Assembly (NCBI GenBank): GCA_030549175.1 | Contig: JAUKUA010000004.1 | Location: forward strand, 1 to 64,000 | Origin: Lasiosphaeris hirsuta | Lineage: Eukaryota > Ascomycota > Sordariomycetes > Sordariales > Lasiosphaeriaceae | DNA: 64,000 nt | Direction of reading: 5' to 3' | In this document: positions 12,201 through 24,239 of the stretch, piece after piece | How the letters are laid out: each line of letters opens with the position of its first letter | Numbering within the stretch: position 1 is the stretch's first letter | Position numbers and translations under genes: made by a program | Notes under the pieces: generated by a model | Database searches by the model: none | What the model saw: only the letters and a program-made list of their open reading frames with translations | What the model was told of the DNA's origin: nothing

Positions 12201-13991
12201 TCTCTAAGAGGTAGAATCCGTCAGCGGGAGGTTGTAGACTCAGGGTAGTCTTGGGGGACGGACGAGATTTTGAGGAGAGAGATACTGTGAGGACATTTTC
12301 CTGCCAGCCTTCATGTAATTTAACAGGTTTTGCCTTAGTAAATTCCGCCTGTAATGCCACTTAATACGGAGCCCCGCGTCGCTGAGTTGTATAACAAAGT
12401 CAGAAAGATGTGTGGTACTGTCGTCGGTCGCACACGGCCTTAGCTCTGTATGGTGTATGATGTTATGTCAACAAATACCAATCGGCAGGCATCCATTGAA
12501 ACGAGAAAACGATATACAGTCGAGGGCTGCAGGAATAACGGCCAATACTTGGTTAAACCGGGCAATGTGCTAACCCAAGATATTGCGGAAAGCACCACAA
12601 TATCCTCCGTTAGATGTACGACCCAGTTTGGCTGTCTTTTGGGCTATGCGTCGATCGTGGGAAGCAACGGGGCTATAGTGTTACGAACGGCGTTGTGACA
12701 ATGGGGGAAGCGTGGAGTGGTTTTGATGAACCATCTCGATGCAAGGTGGCCAGAAAATACCTCCTACAACGGCCTACAACTTTAATACCCCGATGAACCC
12801 CTTTCAACCACACAACAAGGCCTCCAACCACCACGGCGAGGTCGGGATATCTGGACCTGCCAAGGAATCATCTCATGCACGGCACGTATAAGTTGGGGCC
12901 CCTGCTTATCGACGCCCCCAAGGGGTAGCCGGGATTACCGTCCGGCAGTGATACCCCCCAATCCCAGGACCAGTCCCTCCCGAGATATTTAATGTTACCA
13001 TCCATGATCTAAATTTGAGGCACAGCGGTTAGGATGGTCCAAGTGGACGTCGGGTCTCGAGCCAGCAGTGAGCAATGGCGTGCTTGAACGCAATGTTTCC
13101 AGTCGAGTCCATCCAGACGAATACAAGGTGTGAAGCCCAAACGTCACACTCTTTTGGCCCAGGGATAAACATGGAACCTTGCGGCCTGGTCCTGTGCAGG
13201 CCGTGTGGCCTGGCAACAACTGATTTAAGTCTGGAGCCAAAATTGTCACATCACACGGCGGCAACCTCGCCATCTGCAATTCAGCAAACACAACAAAAGG
13301 ACCACGCTATCCAACTCGCCTCCTACTGCTGACTGCAGGAGCGAGCAACTCTGACTTATGTGTTTCTAGTCAACCTGTCGCAAGCTTCTCGTCTCGTCTC
13401 AAAAAACAACGGCGCGCGCTAGGTCGCTGCTAGTGGGCCAATGGGAGAATGTCACGACTGGAAATGAACGCTGATTAACAGGCTTATTCAGAAGGGCTAT
13501 TCCTGGCAACCCTGCAGGCATGCGGGGGAGCGAGGGTAAGACCAGGCAAAGGGACCCGGGGGGATGGGTCGGCTCATTGGCTGAATTGTTGGTGCCTACC
13601 AGCTAGGCCTGAGGTTTTACCCCATCTGCACCGACATGGCAGCCCTTCCGCATTGGGAGAGATTGCGTTCAGGAGGCCAATCAGGCCCTGTGGCGCTTGC
13701 ATGCAACACTCTCATTCAGGGGTGTCGTGCCCAGACCACACAGCCTCACACACACAGTTGCCGCTTGGCGTCAGCCCTAGGGGGACATCACGTCCATTAG
13801 GGCGGTGCTTGGCATCACAGGCTGATGGTGATGATTACCTGCCCTGGTAAGTCTCACATCAGGATTGAGTTTACAAAACCCGCCAGAGTCCCGTTCGGGG
13901 GACGACTTCACCATCGTGACCACCTTCCCTGCACCTCGGCAGTGCGGTCTTCACCCTCTCTTTCCTCTGCTGACTGTCCAGACCATCAGCC
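12201..13991. other. Intergenic region upstream of the LtrA-like gene
   Basis: About 1.8 kb with no supported gene. The last 150 bases are pyrimidine-rich (CACCCTCTCTTTCCTCTG near 13950), as in fungal promoters just before start codons. Small open frames here show no family motif. Confidence 0.5.
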
Positions 13992-15679
13992 ATGGCACAC
14001 CTCCAGGTTGAGACCGAGGACAACCTCCCCCTGATCCGGAGTCCCGTCGTGCAGAAGAAGGCCAAGAAGAATCCTCCCCCAGCTCCGGTATCCGACCACC
14101 AAGAGTCCCCCGATCTCAACGAGCTGGGCTACCGCGATGGGCCGAACCACGACGACCCCGAGTTCGAGAGGCACGAGGAGGCCACCAACATTGAGGTCTT
14201 TTACGATCTCTTCTTCGCCGCCAACCTGTGTGTCTTTGCCGAGGTCCAAGACGTCTTCAACATCTCGCAGCTGAACACCTTTATTGCCTACTTTGTGTGA
14301 GACTAACTCTCTGCCTCTCGGGTCCGACGGCCGCCGCTGAACTTGCTCGTCTAGTCTCCTTTGGTTCACGTGGGCGCTGCTCGGCCTGTTCGATGTCAGA
14401 TTCGTAACCGACAGCATCTTTGAGCGCATTGCCAGAGGCGCTCACTTTGGCGTCATGGTTGGCTTTGCCGTTATCGCCCCCACCTTCAACCTCGCCGACC
14501 AGAAGGCTCAGACGTTCCGGACCATGTGTAGGTGACGATGACGGTGACGGTGACGGTGACGAGATAGCGTATGCCCCTGAAGCTAACCCCGTTGAAGCAC
14601 TCATTCTCATGGCATCGCGCTTGACCATGGCGGCCCAGTACTCGTCCATCATGTGGCACGTCCGTAAGTTCAAGAACACGAACCTGCCCCTAGGCCTCAT
14701 GGTCGGCCTCAACATGGTGACCGCTATCATTTACTTGGGAGTCGCCTTTGCTTTCCAGGATGGCAACAGCTCCCTGTTCTCTGTCTGGTACATCTTCACG
14801 GGCGTCGAGATGGTCTTCACCGTTGGCTTCTCCATGAGGTGGAAGGTTCTCAGCTTCTACGGCACGCACTTGGTCAACCGCATGAGCCTTCTCACCTACA
14901 TCTTTATGGGTGAGGGCATCATCACCGTCCTCAGTGCCGTGACCAAGATCGTGCTCAACGCAAACTCGTGGTGTAAGTTCCTGCCCCACCTTTCCGATGA
15001 GCGGGTCTCTGACTGTGGCCATCATCATCAGCCTCGGCGACGATTGGCAATGTCACGGCCGGCATTTCCACGCTCTACATCATCTACATGATCTACTTTG
15101 ACTGGCGCCGACAGCTCAACATCTCCCTGGTCAAGCAGCTCAGCTGGTCGCTGCTCCACTTCCCATTCCACCTCGCCCTCAAGCTGTTCGTCCTGGGCTT
15201 CACCCAGTTTGTCATTTGGTGGAAGGTGTTTGAGACGCGATACAACGTCCAGGACCAGTTCGCCGCGTCCCTCGCTGCCGGGGAGGAACCCAACTTCAAC
15301 GTCACGACGTCGTGGCTCATCAACGCCCTAAATACCACCGTCAACAACGTCTTTAGCACCTACGTCCCTAAGTACTACGACACCTACCTGTCCATCGACG
15401 ATGCCCTCAACGACTTATCCTACATCCCGGACTCGTTCTGGCTCGTCACCGACGACTACATGCCCGCCGACTTCAACCAGACGGCACTGAACGAGACGAT
15501 CGATACCCTTGACCTCGGCATCTACGACCTGTGGAACGCCGTCGAGAACTCGCTGTTTGCCACCTTTAACATCAACGGCTTCTCCAGCGTCAGCGGCTTC
15601 AAGGGCGAGGTGACGTACGAGGTGAACGAGAAGGCGGCCGAGGTGAACTGGGGCAAGTTCCGTCTCGTGGTGAGTTCCT

Positions 15680-15710
<31 letters not shown>

Positions 15711-16130
15711 ACATTTTGGTATTAACCCCCAGAGCAGTTCGTGTACGCCTACGTCGCCGCCGGCATCACGCTGATACTGATGAACACGCTCTTCATCGTC
15801 TCGCGCACCCGCGGCTGGACCCCCTTCAACTATCTGCGCAAGGCCGTCAACTACGCCGTTGGCCTCGGCCTGTGTCTCGTTTCGCTCGTCTCGCTCAACG
15901 ACGAGCATGCCGCCGCCTTCGAGGGCACCCCCTGGCCGCTGCCGACGCTGTGTCTTACCTTCTTTGCTGTGCTCATCCTCAACCACCTCCCGCAGCCGCC
16001 GCCAATCTTCTTTAGGAAGAGGGGTACAGAAGAAGCGCCTGAGGTCGGGTGGGATGTGGTTAAGGAGATGGGGTTCCGTGGCAAGACTTCGGATGAGGCG
16101 CTTGTGGTTACGGAGCGGAAGGTGATGTAG
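13992..16130 (+). CDS. Low-temperature-requirement A (LtrA)-like membrane protein
   Basis: Five exons (13992-14296, 14355-14527, 14598-14972, 15032-15669, 15738-16130) give 627 residues; all junctions are GT-AG and keep the frame. After a polar N terminus comes EATNIEVFYDLFFAANL, the signature of LtrA proteins. It is followed by repeated membrane segments (WFTWALLGLFDVRF, VMVGFAVIAPTF, MVTAIIYLGVAFAF, SLLTYIFMGEGIITVL). GEGI is another LtrA hallmark. A long insertion with several N-x-S/T sites (about 15290-15560) separates these from the last two or three membrane segments (LILMNTLFIV, LCLTFFAVLILNH). The family is named from a Listeria cold-growth locus, but its function in fungi is not established. 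The fourth intron holds a CT microsatellite. The gene looks intact. It ends about 310 bases from the convergent hydrolase gene. Confidence 0.87.
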
Positions 16131-16147
16131 GGGGAGATGAGGGGGGG

Positions 16148-16197
16148 TATGGGGATGTGGAGACGGCGTATCAGGGGGCTGGGAGGTAGTTTGTGTT
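16148..16197 (+). repeat. Short dispersed repeat, copy 1
   Basis: About 45 bases just after the LtrA-like stop codon (core GAGACGGCGTATCAGGGG, then GGGAGGTAGTT) recur with few changes at 18265-18315, on the same strand. The shared DNA is coding-like (ETAYQG) but out of frame with the LtrA end. Confidence 0.75.
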
Positions 16198-16439
16198 ATG
16201 TCATGGTTTGCATTAGCGGGAGTTTGCCTAAAGCATATCGCTTCCATGTACTCCATTCAGCGCCGCACGTCTCAATAGCGGGATGTACTGTTCACTCATC
16301 AGTGGAGTCTGAATTGTTGCTCGACTGGTGCTATCTTCGACCCCGGGACTGGAGCAGCAAAGCCCAAAAGTATTCTTGCTGACCATCATTTCAACTTGAT
16401 GTACCTTGGCTCTCACTATATAGACCCAAGTTTGCAGCA

Positions 16440-17534
16440 TCAAACCCAGTTCTTGTACTCCACAGTCCACTTATCAGGCACCAGGCTGCCTGGAGACTGG
16501 GGATCCAAGAGTATGGCCTTGGCGGTCGCGTTGCCTCTCCACTGCCACTGAAGATAGTTGACAACAGCCTTTCCAAACTTCCCTCCGTTCGTGGCCGAGT
16601 ACGTGCCAGCGTGGCCGGTGTCCAAGTTGGCCTTGTAGACGGGGAGTCCGGCGGTGAGCAGCTTGTAGTCTTTCTCGGCCTGCCCGAGTCATCAGCCCCT
16701 GAATCTGTCACTTTCCCCCTCGACAATTTGACTTACATTCGGATACCCCATATCCGTTTTCCCACCAATAAAGTACCCAACAGGCGCCTTGATCTCCTGC
16801 AGGAGGTAGCGCTTCTCGTCCTGGAAGATGGCAATGTTGAGCATGACAATACGCTTCACGCGCTCGTCGTGATACGCCGTCGACATGGCCTCCAGACCGC
16901 CGCAGCTCTGGCCCATAGCGGTGATGGCGCCAGCGTTGACGTTTCCGTACTTGGCCGCCTTTCCGCTGGCGCCCCAGTCGAGCCCGGCCCGGTGGTTCTC
17001 CACCGTGGTCTGCGCCTGGCTGATGCCGCTGGCCCGGCCGACGGCGGCGATAATGTAGCCGTGGCTGGCGACTTCGGTCAGGAAGTTCTTGAACGAGGTC
17101 GGGTCCGTGGCGCACCCGCCGTTGCCCCAGGTGATCAGGGGCAGGGAGACGGTGTTCGGCGGGGGCGTCTTAGGCGCAAAGATGGTGTGCTTGGGCAGGT
17201 CGGGGTTGAGGAAGGACGTCGCCGGGTATGCTCCGGATCCCGAAGTTGCTTGGCCCGCGCCACGGGGCGCTTCGGATGTCGGGCCGGCGGGGTTCCCAGC
17301 GCGGCCGAGGTAGGTACCGAGATCTAACAGGCTGATGCAGAAGATACCACCTGCGATGGTGTCGTCGCCCGTCATGGGGAAGTATCCCGCCTTAGGGACG
17401 AAGGTGCCGGTCTGGCGGACGACAACTCCGACCGCGCTGTTAGGGCGATGTGAGTCTTGTATTTGGGGGGAAAGGGTGCTGTTGGTTTACCTGACGGCGA
17501 TGAATGCCTTTAGGAAGGATGAAAAAGGTGCCAT
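16440..17534 (-). CDS. Alpha/beta hydrolase with probable signal peptide
   Basis: Three exons on the minus strand (17491-17534, 16737-17436, 16440-16679) give 327 residues. The N terminus (MAPFSSFLKAFIAVSAVGVVV) is hydrophobic and suits a signal peptide or anchor. The core has ITWGNGGC (oxyanion region), EVASHGYIIAAV, then AMGQSCGGLEA. Ser192 there is the probable nucleophile, with Asp243 (GGKTDMGY) and His271 (DTGHAGTY) completing the triad at normal spacing. The layout resembles dienelactone-hydrolase/chlorophyllase-like and PAF-acetylhydrolase-like fungal enzymes. The substrate is not deducible. The gene is intact and convergent with the LtrA-like gene. Confidence 0.85.
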
Positions 17535-18148
17535 GTTGAAAATCAAGGTGAAACTAAACAGCTAATACTACTGACAGAAACAATAAAGTCAATCACTGCG
17601 GGCGTTAATTGGAGGGCTCGTGACTCCTATTTATTGGAATACTTGGCTTTAGGAGCTTGGTGTATGGCCTCCGTGTCTATTTCTGGTATGCGGTGCCTTG
17701 TCGCCGGATATGGGGAATTCAGATTGCGATCTCGACGACCAGGATAACGGTGTGGCAATCGAGACGACTACCTCCTACGAGATCTCGTCCAAACAAGCCA
17801 AGCGAAAGGGTCGGCACGCACGCCGGTAGACGGGAACGTCAAACGGCAGTTGAGTTCGGCAAAAATACCCGGGATCGGTTGCGGCTATCCAGGTTATTGT
17901 GCTCGCTAACCAAGGCATAGCGGTATCCGTCCACGAAACTAGTTTGTCGGGTTAATATACCTAAACCCCCTGAAATTGGGGTTACGATTCATACATCTTC
18001 CTTTGACCCAAGCGCGACCGCAGTCTAGATCTTGCCCCTTCCGGACTACCTATGCACTGGTTTAGAAAATATCTTCCACAAACCTGGGGCTTAGGTATAT
18101 CGCGCCAATAGGCAAGTTAATACTTTAAAGTAAGGGGACACAGGCCTC
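17535..18148. other. Intergenic region
   Basis: Nothing supported. The sequence becomes more AT-rich and TA-rich from about 17900, perhaps marking old repeat DNA. Confidence 0.45.
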
Positions 18149-18840
18149 TCACTGTTCCAGGGGTGATTGCCTTTCCGTCCATTCGGTCGCCATCGGTTTC
18201 TTCGCAGAGACATCTTGAGACTGACGTTGGCACGAAGCTAGCGCCGGCTGAGACTTAGGGTAGGTATGGTGATTTCGAGACGGCGTATCAGGGGAGCCGG
18301 GAGGTAGTTCTGTGTCCCAACTGATGATGCTACCCTCCACCTCCGTGCTGCCCCAGCTGCCATGAAAATGAAGACCTTGTTTATGGCGTTCAGTAAACTC
18401 CCCGAACGCAAGACTTAACGTTGTGTTTTGCATGAACACATCGGTGTTTACGCCACTGTCGACCAGCAACTCTGAAACCGGCCCCACCCTCTCATCGAGC
18501 CAGGTTTGGTAAAAGCCATCCGACTCATGGTCATCCCAGAAAGACGCCACAGCTTTTAAAACAGAGCCACAGGACCCTGAGAGGAACGGTAGGTTAACGT
18601 CTGACCCTCCCTGGATCAATATTTCAACCACACGGGCTCGCCAAGGATATCTTTTCTCTAAGAACTCAAACATATCTGATAGGTGAAACCCTCTACCCTC
18701 ATAGAGAGCATCCATGTAGATCAGGCTATCAATACCTGACGATTGCACCGCAGCTTCAAATATCTTCATTAGGGTGTCCCTCGACAAGCGCACGGGTTTG
18801 TGAGCTTCCTTGGCGGCTTTGATGTCGGAATGAAACTGCC
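18149..18840 (-). pseudogene. Ankyrin-like protein fragment
   Basis: A minus-strand open frame of about 215-230 codons has spaced elements that resemble degenerate ankyrin repeats: VVEILIQGGSDVNLPFLSG, GSVLKAVASF, then VSELLVDSGVNTDVF. The upstream part (FHSDIKAAKEAHKPVRLSRDT) is open back to a stop near 18848 with no clear start. This suggests the 3' part of a longer ankyrin protein whose N terminus is lost. The last 60 codons, over the 18265-18315 repeat, are low-complexity and Pro/Ser-rich, unlike ankyrins. A rearranged fragment seems more likely than a working gene. Confidence 0.5.
18265..18315 (+). repeat. Short dispersed repeat, copy 2
   Basis: Same roughly 45-base sequence as at 16148-16197, direct orientation. 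It lies antisense inside the ankyrin-like fragment, near its 3' end. Confidence 0.75.
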
Positions 18841-19874
18841 GAAGATGCTAGTACACACTATGTGTGGAATCGGTGCCTCTTGCCGGGCCATAGGTAAAAT
18901 CTATTCTATCTTCAAGGTACGATATTTACATTAACGTGACTGCTTAGCGAGTGGCTGAGCATAGCGAGTAGCCCGGATACTAAAATTTTGCCCTCGCTGC
19001 ACGCAAAAGTTTGATGGAGCTTACCGATAGTACTAACAATTTTCTTGACAAATTTTTGCATACAGCCTCGCCAGGTTTTGTTAAGAGTGTGTCACTCGCT
19101 TGTAATTCACGTTAGACAAACATTGACTGTCCACTGCGCAGAGAGATGACCGACTTCAGGATACCGCACGCCCGTTATCGCCAGAGCCTTACCGGCAGAG
19201 CAGTATCCCCACGCGCCGAGTTAGGTAATTCGGCGACTTTTGTTGTAGCTGCGGGATCTTTGCGTAATTCGAGAGTAGCGGCCGAGCTCAATTGGTTGCG
19301 CTGTGGGTCTGGATGGGAGGAGGTTGTTAGGGCAGTGATGAGTGCGGCGACCGACATACACGCTCGACGCCCGGACTTGAGCGCGTAGGAGCTGAGGATA
19401 AGGATGCACGTTGCCAATGAGCGGACTTGGTTCCAATTGGATGGAATAACAGACTTTGAATAGTTTACAGTAGCATAGTTAACGTCAAGTATAGGCAATT
19501 GCTAGGGGGTAGTACTGACGCTTATGCTAAGATCATTCTGCCAGACATACATAGCCGGAGAAAGCGATCCCTGCCCATATTTCGAGATTCTAACACCGTG
19601 ACCAGAAGACAAGGTCCCAGACTGGAGAAATGGCCTGATTACCTAGGTATTAGAGACTGAAAAGAAACCCAATAGAAATATTCTTTATCATCCGAGCTGC
19701 TTCCAGCACCAAAACCGCAATCTAACATCCCTTCTCTTACTCATGTCCAAGTTAGAATTCAATCTTCAAACAAGTAACCAGGGATTTCAACAGAGTGTTA
19801 CCAACGCTATAGTCCAGCCCATTATTCTAAATAAAATCTTCCGAAATATCTTAAGAAGAGCCAAACCCAATAGA
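18841..19874. other. Intergenic region
   Basis: No supported gene. There are AT-rich stretches around 18890-19100 and no clear repeat boundary. Confidence 0.45.
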
Positions 19875-22105
19875 CTAGGAGATGTGAGGGGCATATTGCG
19901 ACCAAACCGGTGTTTTGTAGACAGAGCTCGGGAGGTGCGACAAGTTGATGAAACACTCAACCACGAGATAAACTCTAGCCAAGCAATAGAGAGCGATGGC
20001 CGAGAAGACTGTAAGGTCGTTTATCAGTCTTATAGGTAACACCACAACAAAGTCCAAACAAATTGTAAGAGAATACTCGATTTAGGTTGCCCATGGGTCA
20101 GGGAGTTTCGAGTTTGAAACCCACAAGCAAATCCCATGGGCCCTCCAAGAAATGGAAAACGTCCATAGAATTTTCAAAATCCATAAATATGAGCGGTGAC
20201 AGCTCCCAGGAGTATATCAATAAGACCAGGACGGGGGTTGCCATGATGGCAACACTTGACGTGCGCCATAGGATAGTCTCCGCTTTCGTAGCGAACGGGG
20301 CATTCCAGGCAAGGCAATGCAAACCCCCGTACACGAAACCTGTAATTTCGAGCCCGATGTAGAGGGTTCTGCCTTTCCAAATACCGTCAAGCTTTGGGAA
20401 GTTGCGAACGCGGTCTGAAAGTCTTTCTCCATCTTCAGGGGCGCCATTAATTTTGCCATCTTTCATTTGGCCGTTCAACAGTTTCCATCGTTGAATATTA
20501 ACCTCTGGGATGTCAACAGTGATAGTCCTTGCCCCTAAAACCTCACCAATACGGTCGGCTTGGTAAAAGACGTCAGGGAGAAATACGGCCTGGCAGTTGC
20601 GCGACCCAGATAGGGGAAGAGCCAGTCGAAAGCCAAGCCGGTGTTTCTCTCCATTTTTAGCGACTTCTTCCAGGCACAAATCAATCGCTTTGTCCCCCAG
20701 GCTGTATATGAGCATTGTGAGCCGTAAGTGCAAATGATGGGGGTTGGGGAATGGAGATCGTAAAGTGACGCTTACTCGACCACTGATGAGTCATTTCCCT
20801 CTGTTTGGAGATAGCGGCTGCCATCGCGGCGCAAGGTCGTCGCACCAAGCCCGGCGACCCACTTCTTGCTTCCATGAGCAAGTGAGATTATAGGGAAAAA
20901 AAGACCAGGGTCCCAGCCATATTCCGCTGGAAACCATGGGGGCTTTCCAGAATCATGATCGGGAACAACAATATTATCCCCTTTACGTGAAGTGCGAAGC
21001 TTTTTTACTGTCTGGTTGAAGTCCTCCCACCTCTTTAACTCGTACTGCTTGTCATCGAGTCTAGATAACGCGCAAAGGGACGCCACGAACTGGAGTTCTT
21101 CCTTTTCTCGGAGGATTATCTGTTCTGGCTCTCTGACGTCGAGAGGCTTGTTCCACCACAGGCAGTATATTAGAAGCGCGCATAGAGCATACCCGAGCGT
21201 ATTCAGCTCGAGAAGACTGATACCGAGACGTTGACCCAGGCGGGCGAAACACTGGGCACAAAACCAAACAGCTATGGCCGTCGTTAGAAGCTGAGCGATA
21301 TGTTTCTGCGATGAGACTCGGGATAGAGACATGAGATATTGTCCTCCGTACCTACCTTGAAAGCAGACTAGATTCTTGGCAATGGCATCTCCTTTGCTCT
21401 TGTTGTCGATCTTTTCGCGGGGCTGGTCTGGGATAAGATCGGGAAAGTTTTGGGCGAGCGCCTGGAATCCTTCGGCTATCAATCGAAGTCCTTCCCGCTC
21501 CTCGTCGAGTACTCTTGTTCTAGGGAGAAAATTCTGATCCGCTGGCTCTATTCGGACTTCGTATCCTCTCATAAGGGCGAAGTAGCTGTGGACGATTGTC
21601 CACTCATAGTTTTTCTTTGGCCCCTACCAACCACACTTGGTTTAGGACTCATGATTTCGCGTGTTGTAAGGAAACGGCGACATACATCTTCCGTGTCTTT
21701 GTTAGGGGACAGGGTCTTTTGACGGCCTTGCTGAGAGACTTCACGGTCCTGTACTGCTGATACGCGGTAAAGGCAACCTTCTTACGTCAGCCCAATGCGA
21801 TAGAGTTAGCAATAATCTGAAGGCACAACGTACCAGCTCCGGTGCGAAGAAGCCGAGGAGTGCCTAAGCAGTCTTGCGAAGCGTCTGCCCTGGCCAAGAC
21901 ATGCGACACTACGGCCACTTCATGCGAACTTTCTTCCAAGCCGAGGTAGCGCAAATGAAGTCCCAGGGCGCTTCATTGCGCGCCGGCATGTTGAGGTGAA
22001 TGGCCGACCACACGTAGAGGCCGAGCGTGACAAGGCATGTCGACAAGATACCGAATGTGCCTTGAAAGGTGGGCTGGGGTTGCTATTGTGAGGTTTGATT
22101 TGCTG
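19875..22105 (-). CDS. Conserved fungal multi-pass membrane protein, multi-exon
   Basis: On the minus strand a chain of exon-sized blocks matches a family of uncharacterised fungal membrane proteins. In order: GTFGILSTCLVTLGLYVWSA (about 22060), LLGFFAPEL (about 21855), VAFTAYQQYRTVKSLSKAVK (about 21740), YEWTIVHSYFALMRGYEVRI (about 21570), NLVCFQ|AVWFCAQC across an intron at 21272-21355, LLELNTLGYALCALLIYCLW WNKPLDV, an intron at 20702-20775, GGLHCLAWNAPF, and a final exon ending LARVYLVVECFINLSHLP near 19900. Junctions at 21272-21355 and 20702-20775 are clear GT-AG and keep the frame. In-frame TAGs near 21870 and 21920 can be removed by a 66-base intron with a weak GTTCGC donor. The first exon and the splice into the last one are unresolved. 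It is probably a gene, possibly damaged at the 5' end. Function unknown. Confidence 0.6.
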
Positions 22106-22489
22106 GCGACCCGGTTCCGAAAATCCTGTCCATATCGCAGCTTGAACTTCGACAAGGGCGCCCTTGGACAGTACTTGTCGATTTTGCCGAGAGAGAACCC
22201 GGATGCTGGTGATAGTCAGGTATCGATGGCAATGGCGAGTTCAGATACGCAGGCTTTATGTGCCCAACACCCAGTGCCCAAATGCTGGCTGTCTAAATGC
22301 TGGCTGCCCAAATGGTTGGTGGGGAGTTCGCCAGCATTTCAGATGGGTGATTTGTCGCCAAGCCATCGGCGTGACGATCAGCTTGCGCATACCGCCACAC
22401 CCCAAACTGGTGTCGGTAGGCTTCAACGACCCCGTCGTGACCCGGACACTCAACACGTGGGAGGGTGGTCTTTGAATACACAACGCAAA

Positions 22490-23341
22490 CAACCGGGAGG
22501 CTCCAAGGGGCTTGTCATCACGCGACACCACCCCCGCCAACACCCGGCAGCACATCCGCAGCATCGTCCTCCACGAGGACCGGAGAGTCGTCGTGGCGCC
22601 CGAGTGCCACGCCAAGCCAAGGGACTTGTTCCCTTCTGCTTCGAGAAACCCAGACTCCGCATCGATCGTCGAGTCGGTCTGTGGAGAAACATCTTGTTGG
22701 CAGGGAAGTGGGGGTAAACGGCTAACCATGATATCGCGAGGTGGCGGCTCTATAATAAGGAAGACAGGTTGTATTCTAAAGCGCTTAGTAAAGCTGTCGC
22801 TGACTGGACGGCCGAAGCGGCCCTCCCTATTATTCCCCATGCTATTATACTCCTGTTCGACAGCAGCCCGAGCCCGAGCTAGAACTAGTCGTCTGACATC
22901 TTCCAGCACCTGATGCAACGGGACGCGGCATAGCAGATGGCGACTAAACAGCACTTTGCAAACCCAGCTGCCGACCACTTTCACCATCTCTACAAAACAG
23001 CCGCGACGTCCTACCAGTGTCGGGGATTCCTCTACCTTCTTAGACAGCTGTCTAACGCCGGAAAAGGAGCCTCCCCACGCATCCGCTGCAACTTTGACCC
23101 GGGCAGCCCCTAGGGCTAGTCCGACGTGTCCGAGATCATTCAGGCCAACCTGGAGACGGATGATATTGATGATATTAATGACATCATCGATTAGCAAGGC
23201 TACTGTGCTCAGGAGAGGATCCGTGATAACTATGTCCTCCAGCCGCCGCTTCCAAGCTACCGGCAACTAGAGGAATTCATGGCGCCCGAATCCGAGAAAT
23301 CCTTCACAGGCTGCGTGGATTGGGAAGCGGACAGATGGTGA
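22490..23341 (+). pseudogene. Frame-broken relic of an unidentified fungal gene
   Basis: The plus strand shows protein-like blocks in changing frames with internal stops: TRQHIRSIVLHEDRRVVVAPECHAK, then CFEKPRLRIDRRVGLWRNIL one frame over, YSKALSKAVADWTAEAALPI near 22780, ANPAADHFHHLYKTAATSY near 22960, SEIIQANLETDDIDDINDII near 23130, and finally LPSYRQLEEFMAPESEKSF with a TGA at 23339. Stops between them are TAG or TAA where Gln or Trp would fit. This looks like a mutated gene of 280 residues or more. I do not know the family. The long minus-strand frame over the same DNA is a shadow. Confidence 0.55.
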
Positions 23342-23436
23342 GCCCGCGGGCGAGCTCCACACCCAGTTACAAAAAGATACTCCACCCCTCCAACGCAGCA
23401 GCCACAGCCCGCACCATCCCCCATCGCCACCTCCCC

Positions 23437-24239
23437 CTAAATCCCAACACAACAATACACATCCGCCAACATTCTCGTACAGTCCAGCCTCGCCCACGGA
23501 TTCCACACCACCAACAGCTCAGGCGCGACACCGAACCTCGCCCCGATGAGCTCGCACGTGTCGCCCGGCCGCACCAGGTAGAACCGCCGGCAGCCATCCA
23601 ACATGCCGGGCTGGAACGGCGCGGGCGTCGTGACGCCGTTGGCACCAACCGCCGGCATCGGCCCCGACGTCACCGTCGTCGTCACCGTCGTCGTCCATAC
23701 CGCCGTGCTCGTGATATTGACCGTGACCGACACCGTGACGGGCACGGACACGGGCACGGGCACCGACACGGGCACCGTGACAGCCGCGCTGGCCGCCACC
23801 GTCACTGGCACCGTCACCGGCACCGTCACGTGCACCGTCACTGTCTGCAGGGCCGGGCGGCCCTCGGCGGCCGCGATGCAGTAGGATTGGTTGACAGGGA
23901 GAGCGGCGCAGGGGATGGGGATGGAGGGGTTCTGGGGGGCGGGTGGGTTAGTCTCTTTGCCATGCGGTATCCGGGGCCCCCGGGGGAGGGGGAGGGGGGA
24001 GGGACACATACCCAGCGTTGAAAGTCCGTCATGGAGAGCCCGAACATGGTCTGCACGTCGTCGCAGGTCCAGAGCCCGTCGTTGTCTAGCCACCAGGCGC
24101 AGAAGCGGGTGGTGTCGGGGGCGTAGGGGAAGAGGGGAATCCCGTTGAGCTGGCTCCGCGCGAGGTTAAGGCGTGCTGCGTGGCCGAGGCTGGCGCCCAA
24201 CCCAGCTGCCAGGGCGACGAGTGTGCTAAGGGTGCGCAT
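23437..24239 (-). CDS. Secreted LysM-domain protein with Thr/Val-repeat linker
   Basis: Two exons (24012-24239 and 23437-23931, intron 80 bases, GT-AG) give 240 residues. The N terminus MRTLSTLVALAAGLGASLGHA is a signal peptide. A first LysM-like region has CAWWLDNDGLWTCDDVQTMF, FGLSMTDFQRWNP and PVNQSYC. A linker follows, made almost wholly of Thr, Val, Pro and Ser dipeptides (TVPVTVPVTV, SVPVPVSVPV). A second LysM ends the protein: YLVRPGDTCELIGARFGV, APELLVVWNP, ADVYCCVGI. LysM domains bind chitin or related N-acetylglucosamine polymers. Secreted fungal LysM proteins can shield hyphae or blunt chitin-triggered immunity, though this has not been shown here. The linker is unusual because it alternates beta-formers. 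The gene appears intact. Confidence 0.85.

Noticed and set aside
21870..21930. Calling the membrane protein gene at 19.9-22.1 kb a pseudogene because of two in-frame TAGs
   Set aside because: A 66-base intron with a GTTCGC donor and TTAG acceptor removes both and keeps the frame, so the evidence is ambiguous.
22256..23266. 336-codon minus-strand open frame
   Set aside because: Low-complexity composition and no motif. The plus strand carries better protein-like blocks with mutated stops.
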